64,000 bases of DNA from Bagarius yarrelli (GCA_005784505.1 VCAZ01000001.1:8906097-8970096), one strand, 5' to 3'. Numbered from the stretch's first letter, positions 1-13,642 are shown. Made by a program: numbers and translations. Notes: generated by a model not told the origin, from the letters alone.

Positions 1-1055
1 AGGTACAACCATGTTAATTTTGAGCAATTACATAAAATTAAACTATAATTTAAATATACGAGTCAAATTTGATCCAAAGACACCAGAAAGGTTCATTTTT
101 TTTTTTAAAGCAAAATGATCCAGTTAGGTGTTGTGTTTGCTGTGGTAATCAGCGTTAAACGTTACGCAAATATCTTAAAAATGTTGTGAGTTTTGCTTGA
201 CAAATTTTTTCAGTGGGTTACTGAGTTTGATAGTACTTTTCCCTAATTAATGTAAAGCTAGCTTTATAGTAGCTTTAAAAGCTAACGAAGCGACTAGGCG
301 GATTTACACATGCTGTCCTTGTTCGGCTCAAGAACAAATAAATTAACCCTCGCCGCAGAGCGTCTGAAGGCCACATGGGCCTATTAATAAACTCTAAACC
401 GAAAAAAACCCACAAAGGGAATTAAAAAAAGAAGTGTGTGAGGATGGGCAAAAACAAGGCTGTTTCACATCAATCCTCTAAACAACATGAGTGCTGTAAG
501 CTGGTAACTCGGTCAGAAGACAAGGCCTCTTCAGTACTGTCGCCTTTCTATCATCAGCCATGGACAGCAAAGGTCAGGAGGTTGGACGAGCTCAGCGTTA
601 GAGCCGAGCACACAGCGCCCCAGTGTCACCCAGAGACAACCTCCTTTGTCCAACAGACAAACTAAGAGTGAGTACAGACCTGCGTTCGAGTTTACCCGCT
701 CATCCAGTCTGAACTGCTACTTCAAAATCTGGACAGGACTGAAGTGTTGGCGTGTGCGATTTGATGATGTCATCATCATTTCTATACAAAAGTGCCCTGT
801 CAGAATCCAATGAAAACGATTATATGACTAATTGTGCAAGTTTGCCATGGTACTGTATACTATTTAACGGGAGTCATTAGTGGCAAAAGAAAGCAGTAAT
901 GTCTTTCTCACACATAAGCCCAATTATACCTTTAACTGGCTGAGAGGGAAGCAGAAGTACACCATCCCTCCTTTATACTTCCATCCTCTAATGTTCCACC
1001 ATTTCAGAGTCTAGTTGTGACACTACTTGCAAAAAGAAAAACGGTTAAGCCATCT

Positions 1056-1205
1056 AGGGCAGCAAGGCTCTGGGTTGTTAATTAGAAGTTCAAGCCTCAG
1101 CACCTTAAAGCTGCCACTGCTGGTGCTGGGTGCTTGAGCAAGGCCCTTAACCATCCCTGCCCCCTGGAATGCAACCAAATGAAACAAAAACACTGTTATA
1201 CCATA
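1056..1205 (+). mobile_element. Degenerate tRNA-derived SINE
   Basis: Contains AGCTGCCACTGCTG and TTGAGCAAGGCCCTTAACC, the body of the main SINE family in this window; the tRNA-like head is eroded. Confidence 0.65.
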
Positions 1206-1317
1206 AATCATTCAAAGCAGCTAACAAAAGTTTTTCTGCAGGGTTGCTGAAATTAATCTCGGCCATATTGATGATAAAATATACACTTTTCTGTAAAGTG
1301 TCAGCCCAATGAGGATG

Positions 1318-1548
1318 GGTTCCCTTTTGAGTCGGGTTCTGCTCAAGGTTTCTTCCTTGTACCATCTAAGGGAGTTTTTCTCTTGCCATAGTCGCCCCAG
1401 GCTTGCTCAATAGGGATGTTTTTGAGAACATTTTTGTTTTTTTTGTAACATTAATCATGGACATAGGTATTCTTACTTATGTTCTTAAGGGCTGCCTTGA
1501 GAAAAACAACTCTATATAAATAAACCTGAATTAAGTTGAATTAAATTG
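1318..1548 (+). mobile_element. L2-type LINE 3' end
   Basis: GCTCAAGGTTTCTTCC, GGGAGTTTTTCTCTTGCC and a TATATAAATAAA...TTGAATT tail match the 3' end seen at 17590-17785. Confidence 0.55.
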
Positions 1549-1988
1549 ATGATAGAGTTTTCTTACGTAAACACACTGCCACAGTGATGTCCAGGTACTT
1601 CACATGCAAACATTACACAGCTGTTGCCATTTCATGAACATTTGATTAGTCTGTTCTGGATGAAAAAAAAAACATTGGTTGAGATTTTTAAGATAGGAAA
1701 TCGTGTGCCGGCTGGAAAGGAAAATTTGCATTTGCTTGCTAGGCAATCTATGCTAATAAGCCTTATTCCGAAAAAAAAACCCACACTGGACAACAGGGTT
1801 AAATCAGGAAGCTAAAAAAAATCCAAGAAAAGCAAAGGCTACAGTAAAACTAGCCACTCAATGACAAAACACAAAAGCCCCATTTTTTGTAAGAAAAAGA
1901 GTTTTCTGAAAAGGCCAAAAAAATATCTTCCCTCAGTAAGAAAAGAAGGATTAAACTTTCATTGTGAGCTTTAAAATCACTTTGCTCT

Positions 1989-2025
1989 AAAAAAAAAAAA
2001 AAAAAAAAAAAAGAGAGAGAGAGAA
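1989..2025. repeat. Poly-A followed by (GA)n
   Basis: A run of 24 A followed by a GA repeat. Confidence 0.9.
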
Positions 2026-2774
2026 ACATAGTATGGCTTAGTTCAGGATTTATGAACATTTGTTCTTGGTTAAATATTACAAATGACAGATTTTTGGGCA
2101 CTCAGTCGAATCCTTTTCATCCCATAAACTCATAAGCAGCTGATCTGCTTATCACCAACAGTCTGCTGATTGTTATTTCAGCTTCCAAACTTTTGGAAAG
2201 GGCCTCGATTTCACAACGGCACCTTAGAGAAAAACAACTCAAAGAAGACAAATAAATAAAATGTGTAAACCAAACAGGAACATTAACTCCTACATTTGTT
2301 ACTACAATTCCAACATTTAAAAAAAATAAATTGCATCCTGTGATCAACAACCATTCAAGCTAAGCAAATCAAACATGTTGGCAAGTCGATATTCCGGTTT
2401 GAACCTCACAGGGCATAAACTCCTGCACATGAGCATCCGTCAGGACACTTTAACCCACTTTTCACGACACAACTAGATCCTCGTGGTTGCCTACGCCAGA
2501 GGAAAGCCAAACAGCAACAGCTAACAATAGCTTTAGCAGATTGGGGCATGACAAACATTTAAACGCGACATGTGCTGCTGCGACACGTTTCTGCTCCAAA
2601 CTATTTCTTTACTCTCGCGCAGGTGCTGAAGCTCGTCATGCACATGTTATAGTCTAATTATAAAGATACAGCTGTCAGAGTGAGCCGCACACTGCAAACC
2701 GCAACATTAGGGGTGAAAGACAAAGGACTGCACCGGTCATCAAGCTAGAAAAAAAATAGGGTAGATAATGGTAA

Positions 2775-2880
2775 CAGTCCTTATTCAAAGCAACTCACAT
2801 TTATCTAATGCTTTCAACTAAGCATTTGAGTGTTAAGGGCCTTGCTCAGGGCATCAGCAGTGGCAGCTTGGCTGTGCAGG
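2775..2880 (-). mobile_element. tRNA-derived SINE fragment
   Basis: Reverse orientation: AGTCCTTATTCAAAGCAACT (tail) followed by GTTAAGGGCCTTGCTCAGG and GCAGTGGCAGCTTGG. Confidence 0.7.
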
Positions 2881-3288
2881 CAATTGAACAATATTGGCAA
2901 TTGGCAAAATCAGCAGGTGAACGTTTTTAAAGCTAAATCCACTTCTAGAAAATATCCCTACAGGATACCGTAAATTAACTAAAAGTATCGGACATAGAAT
3001 TACTTTAGCTGATTTTTTTTTTTTTTAATAGAAAGGCTCTGTTGTGAAATCTGCTGCTTTAACACTCAAGTGTCAAACTCGACATTGCGACATTGCGCGC
3101 ACGCCAACATGAAACACACCCATAAAACCTAATGAAACCCTGCTAAACACTAACAACGCCTCTAAATCTTTCCATGCTCCAGCTGAAAGCTTTCATTTGG
3201 GTGTAAACTCATGAGTCTTCTAAACGAACAAAAAAAAAAAAAGAAAACCTAAGTTCATAGGGAGTGGAGTGGAATAAAGTTATACTTA

Positions 3289-3455
3289 CAATTACATTTC
3301 TGGCTTTTGACAGACACTCTCATCTAGAGCAATTTATCAATTCAGCAGATGAAGGTTAAAGGGTTCCCGCAGGTGGTGCGGGACCATTCGATTAGCAATC
3401 CATGACCATTCGACTAGCAATCCAACAACTTAACCAATGAGCTAGTACCTCCCCA
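3289..3455 (-). mobile_element. tRNA-derived SINE with internal 21-bp duplication
   Basis: Tail-first: ACATTTCTGGCTTTTGACAG, then a body ending in CAACTTAACCAATGAGCTA. GACCATTCGATTAGCAATCC is repeated in tandem with one change (about 3382-3423). Confidence 0.7.
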
Positions 3456-4279
3456 ATACTATTTTGGACAAATGGGGATCATCAGGATTGGGAGCAATAA
3501 AGAAAAACACAGTAAACATACTAAATGACTCAAACTTTGCGACTCCCTGTGGTATTATCTACCTTTACTATAAAGACACATGTAAGATTTTTATAAAAAC
3601 ATATATTTACAAACGCATGAGTAAATCGAGTTGTTGAGTATTTTGGGTTACAGTAGATCCTGAATGGCAGTGTCGGTCACATGACACGGAGAGAGAGAGG
3701 AAATGAAGAAACGTCGGACACTCATTCATAACGATTAGGACTTGGCTTGCACAATCCAATGAGAAAGTTAAGCAACCGCCTGAAATGTACAAACTTGCGT
3801 TGCTCTGCTTGCATTTTTGTCATAAAATGTGACTCATACAGCCATCACGTGCGCTCTAAAAGCTTATGCAAGGCACAGAACGTGAGCACAGAAAACGATT
3901 GTGAAAACTAAGCTAAATTCGAGGGAAAGTATTTGAATATTTATGCCTAGTTGTGTTTTATAAACTGTTTGTTTAAAAATGACGAGAATTACTCAAAACT
4001 TTGCACTTTGCACAACACCCACCCACCCACAGCGCTCCCTCACAACATCCGTAATACTTTAGTTACCAAATACCCAAACATCCCAAACATCCGTTTCAGT
4101 TACCAATCCATCCAAACTGCTTATTACTCCAATTACATTACATCCAGGTGGCAGGAAAAAAAAGCACATGGATTGAATATTGGATTTCAAATCAGTTTCA
4201 GGAAATATTGATTTTTTCAAGTTCAACTTATTCATACTATTCATGTGCTATCTGTCAGATCAACACAAAGATAACTAGA

Positions 4280-4383
4280 TTATAGGCAAAGAGAGAAGGG
4301 GGAGAGAACAGAAGGATAGAGAATATATATAGCTATATACTTATAGGCAAATGAGGAGAAAGGGGGAGAGACAGAAGGATAGA

Positions 4384-4434
<51 letters not shown>

Positions 4435-4500
4435 TATATAATATATCAATAATATATAATCCTCATATATATTATATATAATATATATAATATATAATAA
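4280..4500. repeat. Tandem duplication and (TA)n microsatellite
   Basis: A segment reading TTATAGGCAAA...GAAGGATAGAGAATATA occurs twice (4280-4328 and 4341-4391), followed by about 45 bp of pure TA and further AT-rich DNA to 4500. Confidence 0.85.
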
Positions 4501-5060
4501 ATAATCAATCAGCCTCATCAGCCAATCACCTGAATGAAGTCTTATCTCTGTGACGGACATGGCTGTTGGAATCGGATGCGCTGATTTAGGTATTTCAGTA
4601 CCTGCTGATATCTCAGGTTTGGATGTTTAGAAGTTTCGACAGCAAAGCGTGAGAAAGCAAAAACACTGCATGAGTAACGGCTCTGCAAATGGAAACACCT
4701 TGTTGATGAAAAAAAACGAACAGACTCAGCATGCACCAAACATCGAACCTTGGGATAGAGAAGTTCCAACAGCAGAAAATCACGTCAGGTTCCACTCGTA
4801 TCAGCAAGAAACAAAAATCTAAAGAGACCATAGATAAAAAACCACCAGAACTCTACAGCTAAAGAAATCAGCTGGGCGTATTCCAGTTCTCTAGAGGAAT
4901 ACGCGTCCATGACCTTCATAAATTAGTAGTCGCGAATGATAAGATGGAACTTGATAAGGTGGTCTTCTTATGCTGTAGCTTATTTACCTCAAGGTTTGTA
5001 GAAGATGTCCCTTAAAGAATTTGCACCTTAACTGGTGAGGCAGATCCGACCATATTCACA

Positions 5061-5300
5061 TATTCAAACTATGTTAATATTTTATTAAAACCCAGTACAT
5101 GTCAAACCACTTCCTTCTTCACTTATGTCTTATTGACTTATTGTCTTAGAAGCAAGCATGGTGGAAAAAAAGGGAGTCTCTGTATTTGTTGTATTCTTAA
5201 TTATTTGTTTTACAATTTTTTTTTAAGTGTTTTGCAATGTGTATCGTATTGTGATATATGGTGATATATTGTATTGTGACCCATGTATCGTAAGATGCAT
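5061..5300. repeat. Dispersed repeat, copy 1 (unclassified)
   Basis: Shares TTAATATT...GTCAAACCACTTCCTTCTTC, CACTCATGT-like, ATTGTCTTAGAAGCAAGCAT and a TATCGTATTGTGA tail with 23440-23680. The tail resembles the ends of hAT-like elements, but I cannot classify it. Confidence 0.55.
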
Positions 5301-5329
5301 CGTTCCGTGACACATCATTTTACCCAACA

Positions 5330-5424
5330 AAATTACCTCAAGCGTGTGCTAGATTTACCCTCACCAATACACAGCTCTATTCATTTACCAACAAAATTTA
5401 CCTCAAGCGTTGTGTGCTAAGTAT
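5330..5424. repeat. Short imperfect tandem duplication
   Basis: CAACAAAATTACCTCAAGCG and a TGTGCTA end occur twice about 62 bp apart. Confidence 0.6.
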
Positions 5425-5904
5425 TTTATCGATTATCAATTAATCAATAATTGATTGGCAAAAAAAAAACGTTTTTCCAAGTTTTTAAACTTAAAGCTAT
5501 CGATTAAAAAAACGTAGTTCAAGCTTATACCAAGTGAAAGTTGTTTGAAACTAAAGCTCAGCTGATGCTCCTGACCGGTACTGTTTTTTTTATTGCACGG
5601 CTGCCACATGATCGATTGATTAGATAACCCGAATAAGTGTACCGGCATCCTTAATAAAGCGGATATATCAGCTGCAGGTATGACCCAATCTCCTGTAAGA
5701 TTTAAATCCTGTACCTGTCATTACTAAATGGTGAGAATTACTGTGCATGAATGAGTAATGAGCATACGGATTAGAGCCACCTCTGAGTATGAGCTCATCT
5801 GTACCAAAGGTCACTCTGGCCGTATCTACAGTACACCCGCTTATCGACATCTGACGTCACATGTCACTGAACACGTCGAATATCTGGCCAGTACTTAAGC
5901 TGTG

Positions 5905-8900
5905 AGAAAGGAGTTATTGGTATTAATAAGGGGTGCAATCCTAGATCAAGTCATTGGATATAAAGGGGAATAAAGAAAGAAAGCAGGTGTTATTGTAAAG
6001 CCTGATAACAGATGAGACACTAATAAGCACTTATTATGTGTAAAAGTGTCTTTTCGGCTGACTCGTACACGTTCATAAAAAGCACTAACCCTGTCATTAT
6101 CATAAAGCGGATCAGGAGTTTTTCCATTTCAGGAAATGTACAAAGTGTAAAATAAACATTTGTCATTCTCAGCTGCTACGCATACTGTTGACATGGGCAC
6201 GCAATTTTATTTTGTGGTTTTCTTTGTCATGTTCGAGAAAAAGCTTAAACGAAAATGTTTAGTGTGAAAATTTCCCTTGTTCCTTGTTGAACCGACTGTT
6301 CGCAGGGGTTGTAAGGAGTGGAAAATTTCCTCTGTTCTTTCCTGCCAATACAGGCATTGCCTATGGTCAGGTGGGGGTTTTGTAAACCTCGTTTTATTGC
6401 TCTTTAACAATGGTTGTCACATTAGATCATCTACACCTGAGACGATTTCTGTTAAAAAAAACAAAAAAAAAAAAACATCTACTGTTTCATAACCACAAGT
6501 GCAGTAAGACCCAATATCCGTCCTTGTGTGTCTCCTAGCCTCTCTCGAACAAGTTGTGACTCTTTTCCCTCTGCAGACCAGAAGGAAAAGTGACGTGAAT
6601 CACCTAGTTTATCTGATAGCAGTCAAGATGTGTGTTGACAGGTTGCTTCCTACAGGAGATGATTCATGGCCATCTTAGCTAAGCAGAGTCACGTTCCTAT
6701 CCGGCTTCTGTTCATCAAATCCGTCCATTAACAATACGGATACCGTGAAAAACAACCACGAAACAAATCGTTGTCCTTCGAAACGCTCTCAGACATGTGA
6801 GAAGTCGATATGTTTAAATAGTAATTTTCAGATGACAAATGTTTGAGAAACATTTACAACTATAAAAGGGGGCGGTTCCTAAAATGACTAGTAATCTGGT
6901 TAATTATATCCTTATCAAAATGTTTATCTGCTGGCCTTCTCTGTGCTCCGAATAGGACCCGACGATTGATCAAAGAAAAATTTAGATGCTCAAAATGACG
7001 TAAAATGTACGAGTGTAAAGTCATGTCACTCCGCCTGATCCAGTCAGTGGATAAAGGGACATGGCGATGAGCTCAAACATGGAGTAAACTGAGCAACAGG
7101 AAGAACTTGTAACAAAGAATACAACACAGTATAAATGTAATATCAATTACAAAAAAAGAAATAAATTAGTTAATCAATTAAGTTTAATAACAACATCGTA
7201 ATTGTAATGGAGGTTAAATGTTTAATTAATTGAGGTCATATCGTCCAGCTCCAGGTAATATCCGGGTAATCTACTTTTGGACGAGGAACAAGGATAAGGA
7301 AAAAGGAACGGAGGATACATACGCATGTGGGTGTGTGGGTGTGTGTATGCATGCTTCTCTGCAAATTTAAATTTTTTGTGTAAAGGATTCAGACTTATTA
7401 AAATTGCCAACATAAGAGAAAAAAAATAACGTCCCTATAAAATGACTTCTTTCCAGTGAGAATAAATCTCACATGAACAGCTACAGTTGGTCTTGGCAGC
7501 CGTTACAGATCCAAAACGGCTCGCTGTTTTTTTTTTTTTTACAACCACGGACCTTTAAAGCGCATACATATAGAGGCCACAGTTCACTCAAATAAACATA
7601 CACACGCAATGCTTTGACTATACATCCTTTATGAAATAGTTTATAAACCCCTTTTTCCATCATAAATCCATACACCACCTTGGACAAATCAGCATTATTT
7701 GCTTTTATGCTCAGTGTTTCTACCCCACCCCATCCCCTTTAGACTAATGAGGGGGAAAGCAAATAAATTAAAGTGTCTTTACATTCCAGAGCAGCATTAC
7801 AGAGAGCAAAGGGCATGAGCAGGAGTAAGAGCCCACAGGGGTAGAAAGACTTTTTAATAGACTGTTGCGATTGTTGTTTGTCAGAGTGTACGGACGTGAT
7901 CCCTGTGTCACACTGTCGGATCTTAGTTGTCATGATGTCATGTCACGTTCAGTAAACCACGTTCTCTCGCTAAACGGTAGCTAGCAGCTAATAAACAACA
8001 GCGACGACACGTCATACAAACACTTCTTTTCCTTAAGTAAGTTTTGCTTGTTGCTGTTCTGCCCGCATTTTCTCGAGTTGGTTTGAAATTGTTGCGGTAA
8101 TTTCATCAACGGGTTCGGCGCTCCTAATGGTTCTGGGTTTAATAGTCGTCATGGAAAAAGTCACACTGCAGAAAAGAGTCTAATATATTCTGGCACTGCC
8201 AAAAAAGTTCTGACACTTTTTCTTTTGAAGAAAAAAAAAAAATTATCGCAACAGCAATCAATCGGCTGTGTTGCGATTGTCAAACTATCCATCAAACACA
8301 ACATCTTCTAGAAAGCCTTTAAGATTACAAAATTTGTCTCAGATGACCAAATCATGGGCCAAAAATCTCACACTATAAGCCTGGCTTATCTCATGTCTCC
8401 CAAGACTTCCTAAAATAGATAAGCTTTGGCAACTTGGACACACAAGATCGTGTTTAGAGACTACAGAGACCAAAAAAAACCAAAAGACTCGGATTTAGGT
8501 TGTAGTGCGGGTCCTGTGTGTTTATCATGAACAGGTTAACTGTAGTGCTGTGAGTAATTACACAATCATGAGGCGTAACAGGCTCGTCCTCCGATAAGCA
8601 GCACAAAAGGGTAGTCGGAGCTCTTTTGTGTGAAACAATCGTGTACAACGAATAGAAAAAGGTGCAGCTAATTTACTTTATGCTACAAATGCGCTGACCT
8701 GAAGGTCATCCTGGATTTCTGCTGAATTCTCCATTCTGATTGGTCTCTGTGTTTAAATTAACGCACACTATTGTTTCTACAGGGAACTGAATATACAGGA
8801 CACTCTAAATAATTTATGTACTAGAAAGAGCTAATAGTGATAATTAGAATTTTTATTCTCCATTGTCAGCACTAAGAGGAGTTTTTGGATTATCGATGCC

Positions 8901-9470
8901 TTGGAGAAAATTCAAATCGGCCATGTTTGTATTGTTAGGTTAAAATAAAAGAGAGCCGGTAAGAGGCTAGCGACAGAGTGAGTGCTATAGCAGAAGGAAA
9001 CAGGAACAGACTGTCTTCTCAAAAGTTTTGCAACATCGAACGCCACCAAAAACATTTTAGCTTTCAAATTGATTTAATCATTTAGCTATTGCTAAGTGAT
9101 TTGCTGAGGTATAAAAACAATAAAACACTTTAGGATGTGCTGCTTCTAAGAATCTTTATGGTATTAAGACTTGCACTGCTCTATCACACCAGGCTAAAGG
9201 AATCTCTTGGGGTTTTTTTTAATACTTTTTTTCGCTTGTTGCTGAAAGAAACAACAGGACGCTCGTTTTGAATCTGTCTTTATTTCCCCTCACAGGATTT
9301 TCAGCAGCACTGATCAGAAAGAATGGAACACGACTCCGATGTTTCAAAGAAATTAATATAAGAATAATATAAGAAAAGGTTTTTCATGACCACTTAGTGG
9401 TTCTATAAAGAAAGTTTGGGATCTATTTAGCTAAGATCAGTTTTTTTGTACCAAATGCATGGAGTAGACA
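5905..9470. other. Intronic DNA without recognised features
   Basis: No repeat family, splice-bordered frame or RNA gene recognised beyond short A/T runs. One acceptor-like TTTTCCCTCTGCAG (to about 6576) on the plus strand has no matching donor. Confidence 0.5.
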
Positions 9471-9473
9471 GAT

Positions 9474-9515
9474 ACGGATAGATAGATAGATATACAGATA
9501 GACCGATAGATACGG
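9474..9515. repeat. (GATA)n microsatellite
   Basis: Interrupted GATA repeat. Confidence 0.85.
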
Positions 9516-9526
9516 TCTTGTTAGTA

Positions 9527-9645
9527 GCAGTTGAGGGTTAAGGGCCGTGATCAGGGGCCCAGCAGTGGCATGGCTTGGTGGTGCTAAGAATTGGACCTAT
9601 AATCTTTCCATCATCAGGTCAGCACCTTAACCACTGAGCTAAGTT
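9527..9645 (-). mobile_element. tRNA-derived SINE
   Basis: Reverse orientation: GGGCCGTGATCAGGGGCCCA...GGTGGTGCTAAGAATTGGAC...CACCTTAACCACTGAGCTAA; the last part is the A-box half of the tRNA head. Confidence 0.75.
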
Positions 9646-10080
9646 ATGATTTTTAGGGATGATATAAGCAGGTCAGAATAAGTCTAGACAAGTTTACAAT
9701 ACAGTTGTAATAACACTCATCATCATTATCATAACAGTAATCTTAATAATCATCACCACCTTCTTAACGATAATACGTTCTAAACGCATAATTTTCCGTA
9801 AAGCTGCTTTGTAACAATGCCTATTGTTACAAACGCTAGACGAACTCACTGGAATTGAATAATTCCTCTGACTGAAACACTGTTATTTATGTTATTCACT
9901 GTTATCAATGTTATTTAACAATTGCATTAAGGAAAAGAATACATTTCCCAAAATTAAATGTCATTTGCTGCAGAATTTTTTTTTTTTATGATATCCGATC
10001 CACAATCTTTTGCCTGATAACAATCCTAAGAGTCAAGTCCGTGCTGTAATTAATTATTATCATCGGTATCCTCATCATGA

Positions 10081-10102
10081 TTATTATTATTATTATTATA
10101 TA
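10081..10102. repeat. (ATT)n microsatellite
   Basis: Seven ATT units. Confidence 0.85.
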
Positions 10103-10149
10103 ACACCTGTCAAGTCTGAAGGTTGAAACTATACTAGCATACATTCAAA

Positions 10150-10178
10150 CAGAGTGTGTGTGTGTGTGTGTGTGTGTC
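10150..10178. repeat. (GT)n microsatellite
   Basis: Pure GT repeat; a looser GT-rich stretch recurs at 10455-10490. Confidence 0.9.
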
Positions 10179-10823
10179 TGTAAGAGAAAGAGAGAATACA
10201 ATGGGATGCCTGTGGAACTCTTGATTTCTGACATGCCGATATGACAGAGCACAAGGGCAGCACATTTCAATCAGCAGCTGAGTAATTTCTACTCAGGAAC
10301 GCCCCGACTCAAGACGTCATAAACACCTTGCGCAAGCCTTGTGCCCTGAAGAAAAAATGAACGTGTGTGTGTGAGAAGTGAAAAGAGCAGCCAGGTAGAC
10401 CAATGGGAAGCTTCGGGTTAGGTTTATTATCTGGGGTTTGGATATTTGAGGATGGTGGTGTGGTGTGTGTGTGTTTGTGCATGTGTGTTAAAGGTATTAC
10501 CCATTAAACACGCTACCAGTGCTTGGCCTGAAGCAATGCACAGCTTTCTGACTTCATGTCATGTAAAGAATTTTCGGTTTCCATAACAAACCGGATTAGT
10601 TACTGAACGCGAACTAAAAAACTTGCTAAAAAAGTCTACAGAAAAAAAGGCACACAGACAGCCGGTTTTTGTCTTCTTGTCTTGGTTTTCAAATTTCCAA
10701 ACATGAAACACGAAAAAGTAAAAATAACACCTCTGATGACTTTCTCTGCCTGGACAAATTTTAGTTTGCGAAAGCAATAAAGGGTAAACATTCACCTGAA
10801 CCTAAAAAAACAAAAACAAACAT

Positions 10824-11008
10824 GTGGTGGCTTAGCGGTTAAGGTGTTGGACTGATACCAGAAAGACCGGGGTTCGATTCCCAGCACCTACAAGCTACCA
10901 CTGTTGGGTCCCTAAGTAAGACCCTTAACCCCCAGTTGCTTAGTTGTAAAAATGAGATAACTGTAGGTTGCTCTGGATAAGAACGTCTGCCAAATGTTGT
11001 AAATGTAC
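10824..11008 (+). mobile_element. Complete tRNA-derived SINE
   Basis: Best-preserved copy. The tRNA-like head has an A-box-like GTGGCTTAGCGGTTAAGG and a B box GGTTCGATTCCCAGC, followed by the body CCACTGTTGGGTCCC...AAGACCCTTAACCC and the tail GTTGCTCTGGATAAGAACGT CTGCCAAATG. The tail is shared with a LINE family that presumably mobilised it. Confidence 0.85.
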
Positions 11009-11084
11009 CATTAAATATAGTCACCTCTGTAATATGGTGTACTGTGCATCCTCACATATTGAGCCTGGGAGCTGAGAGTAAGAC

Positions 11085-11262
11085 TAACCTGACTGCTGAT
11101 TGCTAATCAAAAAATTGAGATCAACTCCCAGCACCACCACCACCAAGCTGCCGCTGCTGGGCCGCTAAGCAAGTACTTTCACCCTCACCTGCTTAGTTGG
11201 ACCAAAAAATTAGAGACGGATAAAAGTCGGTCACGAGAAGGGCGTCTGCAAATACGTCTTAT
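11085..11262 (+). mobile_element. tRNA-derived SINE (degenerate)
   Basis: GACTGCTGATTGCTAATCA, CAGCACCACCACCACCAAGC, GCTGCTGGGCCGCTAAGC and a tail with GGGCGTCTGC. Confidence 0.75.
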
Positions 11263-11754
11263 TAAAGTAATCACAACCTTCAACACAGGAACAACGCACA
11301 AGGCCATGAAACCGACCTCGAAGCAGCGTTAAATAACCGGCCGACTAAAGAAACATGCTTGATGTGGCATACTTCATAGAAGCACCTTTGGCTTATCCAA
11401 GAGGAGCCAGAAAATTCATCCTATACCCAATTTTAGCCTTGGAGGTGTCAGATGATATCATCTAAAAACACAAACAACACTTTACACAAGATCTCACCGA
11501 AAAAACACTCCAGACAAAACGGAGAACCAACGTGTTATACAAATATCACACAACCCTATAATCTTACTACAGAGTGACGCTCAAACGAAGTATGCAAGTG
11601 GCCTGGTGGCTGGTCTGTTTATTAATCTCTCCTGCCTTCCTTTATTAGGAGAGGAGCAGTTTGTTCTGCTGAGGTAAATAAAACCCTGCTCACAATGGAA
11701 ATGCTCTGCAAACACATGTCTCACTCTCACATGACTTCTGTTTAAATAGAAAGA

Positions 11755-11757
11755 AAA

Positions 11758-11790
<33 letters not shown>
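11755..11790. repeat. (GA)n microsatellite
   Basis: GA repeat with a single GG interruption. Confidence 0.9.
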
Positions 11791-11791
<1 letters not shown>

Positions 11792-11819
11792 CTTTCAATT
11801 AAAAGAACTCCTATCAAGA

Positions 11820-11935
11820 CCGAGATGCTACTGCTGGGCCCCTGAGCAAGGCCCTTAACCCCTTAAACTGCTCAGTTTGATAAAGGTAAAAATGTGTTTG
11901 GGATAAATCTGCCAAATGTCAAGAAATGTGAATAA
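11820..11935 (+). mobile_element. tRNA-derived SINE, 3' half
   Basis: CTACTGCTGGGCCCCTGAGC, AAGGCCCTTAACCCC and the tail ATCTGCCAAATGTC. Confidence 0.75.
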
Positions 11936-12034
11936 AAAATAACCTTAAATGTGAGAAAGGCATTTAGAGGCAAATAAATATTTTTACAAAATCAGGAAAA
12001 AAGTTCTTGAACCCAGACGTGTTTTCTAAAGGAA

Positions 12035-12036
<2 letters not shown>

Positions 12037-12067
<31 letters not shown>
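12037..12067. repeat. (CA)n microsatellite
   Basis: CA repeat led by GCGCGC. Confidence 0.9.
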
Positions 12068-12688
12068 AAGATCACATTGTTACTGTACCAGAGTATACGA
12101 GTCTCTGTATTTATCCGGACAACAGAGTGAACAGAGAACTGGGTTAAATCTGTCAGAACTAGGCTAAAGCTGAGCCCTGACCCTGAACCCCACAGTGAGG
12201 AAACTGCAGGAGACGATGATTTATACATCTGGAAAGCATCCAGCTGTGAGAGAAGCACTTTAACGGTCTATTTCTTTGATCTGGGGCAGGCTGAAACGAG
12301 GCATGGCACAATAACAGGACTCAATCTGTCCACAAAGAGGACACCGGTACACCGCCAGCCCCAAACCATGCGGGTCGCAAATGGGACATCAGTTGGCAGA
12401 GCGTCCACCATAGATCACAGTTTGAGACGTGCCATATCTAAAATTAACAACAATGACAAATATGTTAAGAAAAGAATTAAATCTGTCAGTTTATTAACGT
12501 TCGACAGAAAAGACTAACATCTTCTTAACATCAGGTTTTTCTTAAATCTAAATCTAACAGAAAATAGTTCGTCTTGGATAGTAGTTAGACCTGTATGTAA
12601 TACTTGGATGGTTGCTCGAGGAGAAAATGGTGCATATGAGGAGATAATGAGGGGATGGCAACCGCAGACTTAAACTGATCAACAAGTT

Positions 12689-12717
12689 AAAAAAAAAAAA
12701 AAAAAAAAAAAGAGAGA
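12689..12717. repeat. Poly-A with (GA)n end
   Basis: About 23 A followed by GAGAGA. Confidence 0.9.
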
Positions 12718-13229
12718 GCTAGCAAGATTTGCCAAATGGTTTCAGCCACATGTTTGTGATGTAGCAGGTTCTGCTTCCTGCCAGTGCAAACGTGAGCCGG
12801 TGAGGAACAAATGCCAGCCTTTGACTCCAGCACCAGTCTGACACCGAGTCTGATGAAAAAGCGGTACGGAAGACTGAGACGAACAGGAATTAAAACTGAG
12901 AGTGAAAATTCCTCAAGGAGCCCTGTCTGGTTTCTGGCTATTGGATTTGTTTGCATATTAAAAGAGTAAAAGCTTGTAGGCTGCTTAAACACCACGTGAT
13001 AACCTGCATTAAGACCAAAAGCCTTATTATGGGATGTTAGGCTTTTAGGAAATAATTAAAAATAGCTTGTAATCTATAATCTACAAAGACCCACATATTT
13101 GTGATTCATCCTAGCGAAGTGTCGCCACTTCAACACCGTACCTGACCTCATTCACACACCTGTCTCTGATAGCATGAGTCAGTGATTTATCATCACTGTA
13201 AACCTGACAAACTGTCTCTTTTTCTCAAA

Positions 13230-13230
<1 letters not shown>

Positions 13231-13293
<63 letters not shown>
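13231..13293. repeat. (CA)n microsatellite, about 31 units
   Basis: Longest perfect CA run in the window. Confidence 0.95.
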
Positions 13294-13570
13294 ATAGAGC
13301 GGTAACCACAACTACATCCTTCTCTTTTATAAACAATTTTTCTCATGGCTTGTTTACAGGATATAGAACGGTTAACTTGTGAAAGTCAGACGGCGGGGGG
13401 TGGGGCATCAGATTGAATTTAGATTGTATTGTTCCGCTGATTTGACCCAAACCTTTTCAGAGACAAATGGTTAACGGCTTGATTTCTTTAACGACTCTAT
13501 AGGGAACGTCTGCTTGGAGTGATTTTGGTGCTGAAGTCTTACCACCTTCATAACATGTGGGTTCCTGTTT

Positions 13571-13571
13571 T

Positions 13572-13641
<70 letters not shown>

Positions 13642-13642
13642 C
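13571..13642. repeat. Compound (CT)n(CA)n microsatellite
   Basis: CT repeat with two T insertions passing directly into CA. Confidence 0.95.

Noticed and set aside
438..680. 75-codon plus-strand frame ending near a GTGAGT
   Set aside because: The stop precedes the donor, there is no acceptor, and no protein resemblance.
10824..10900. Possible tRNA gene (A and B boxes)
   Set aside because: Part of a repeated SINE with a LINE-like tail; the cloverleaf is not conserved, and the same head occurs in many copies.
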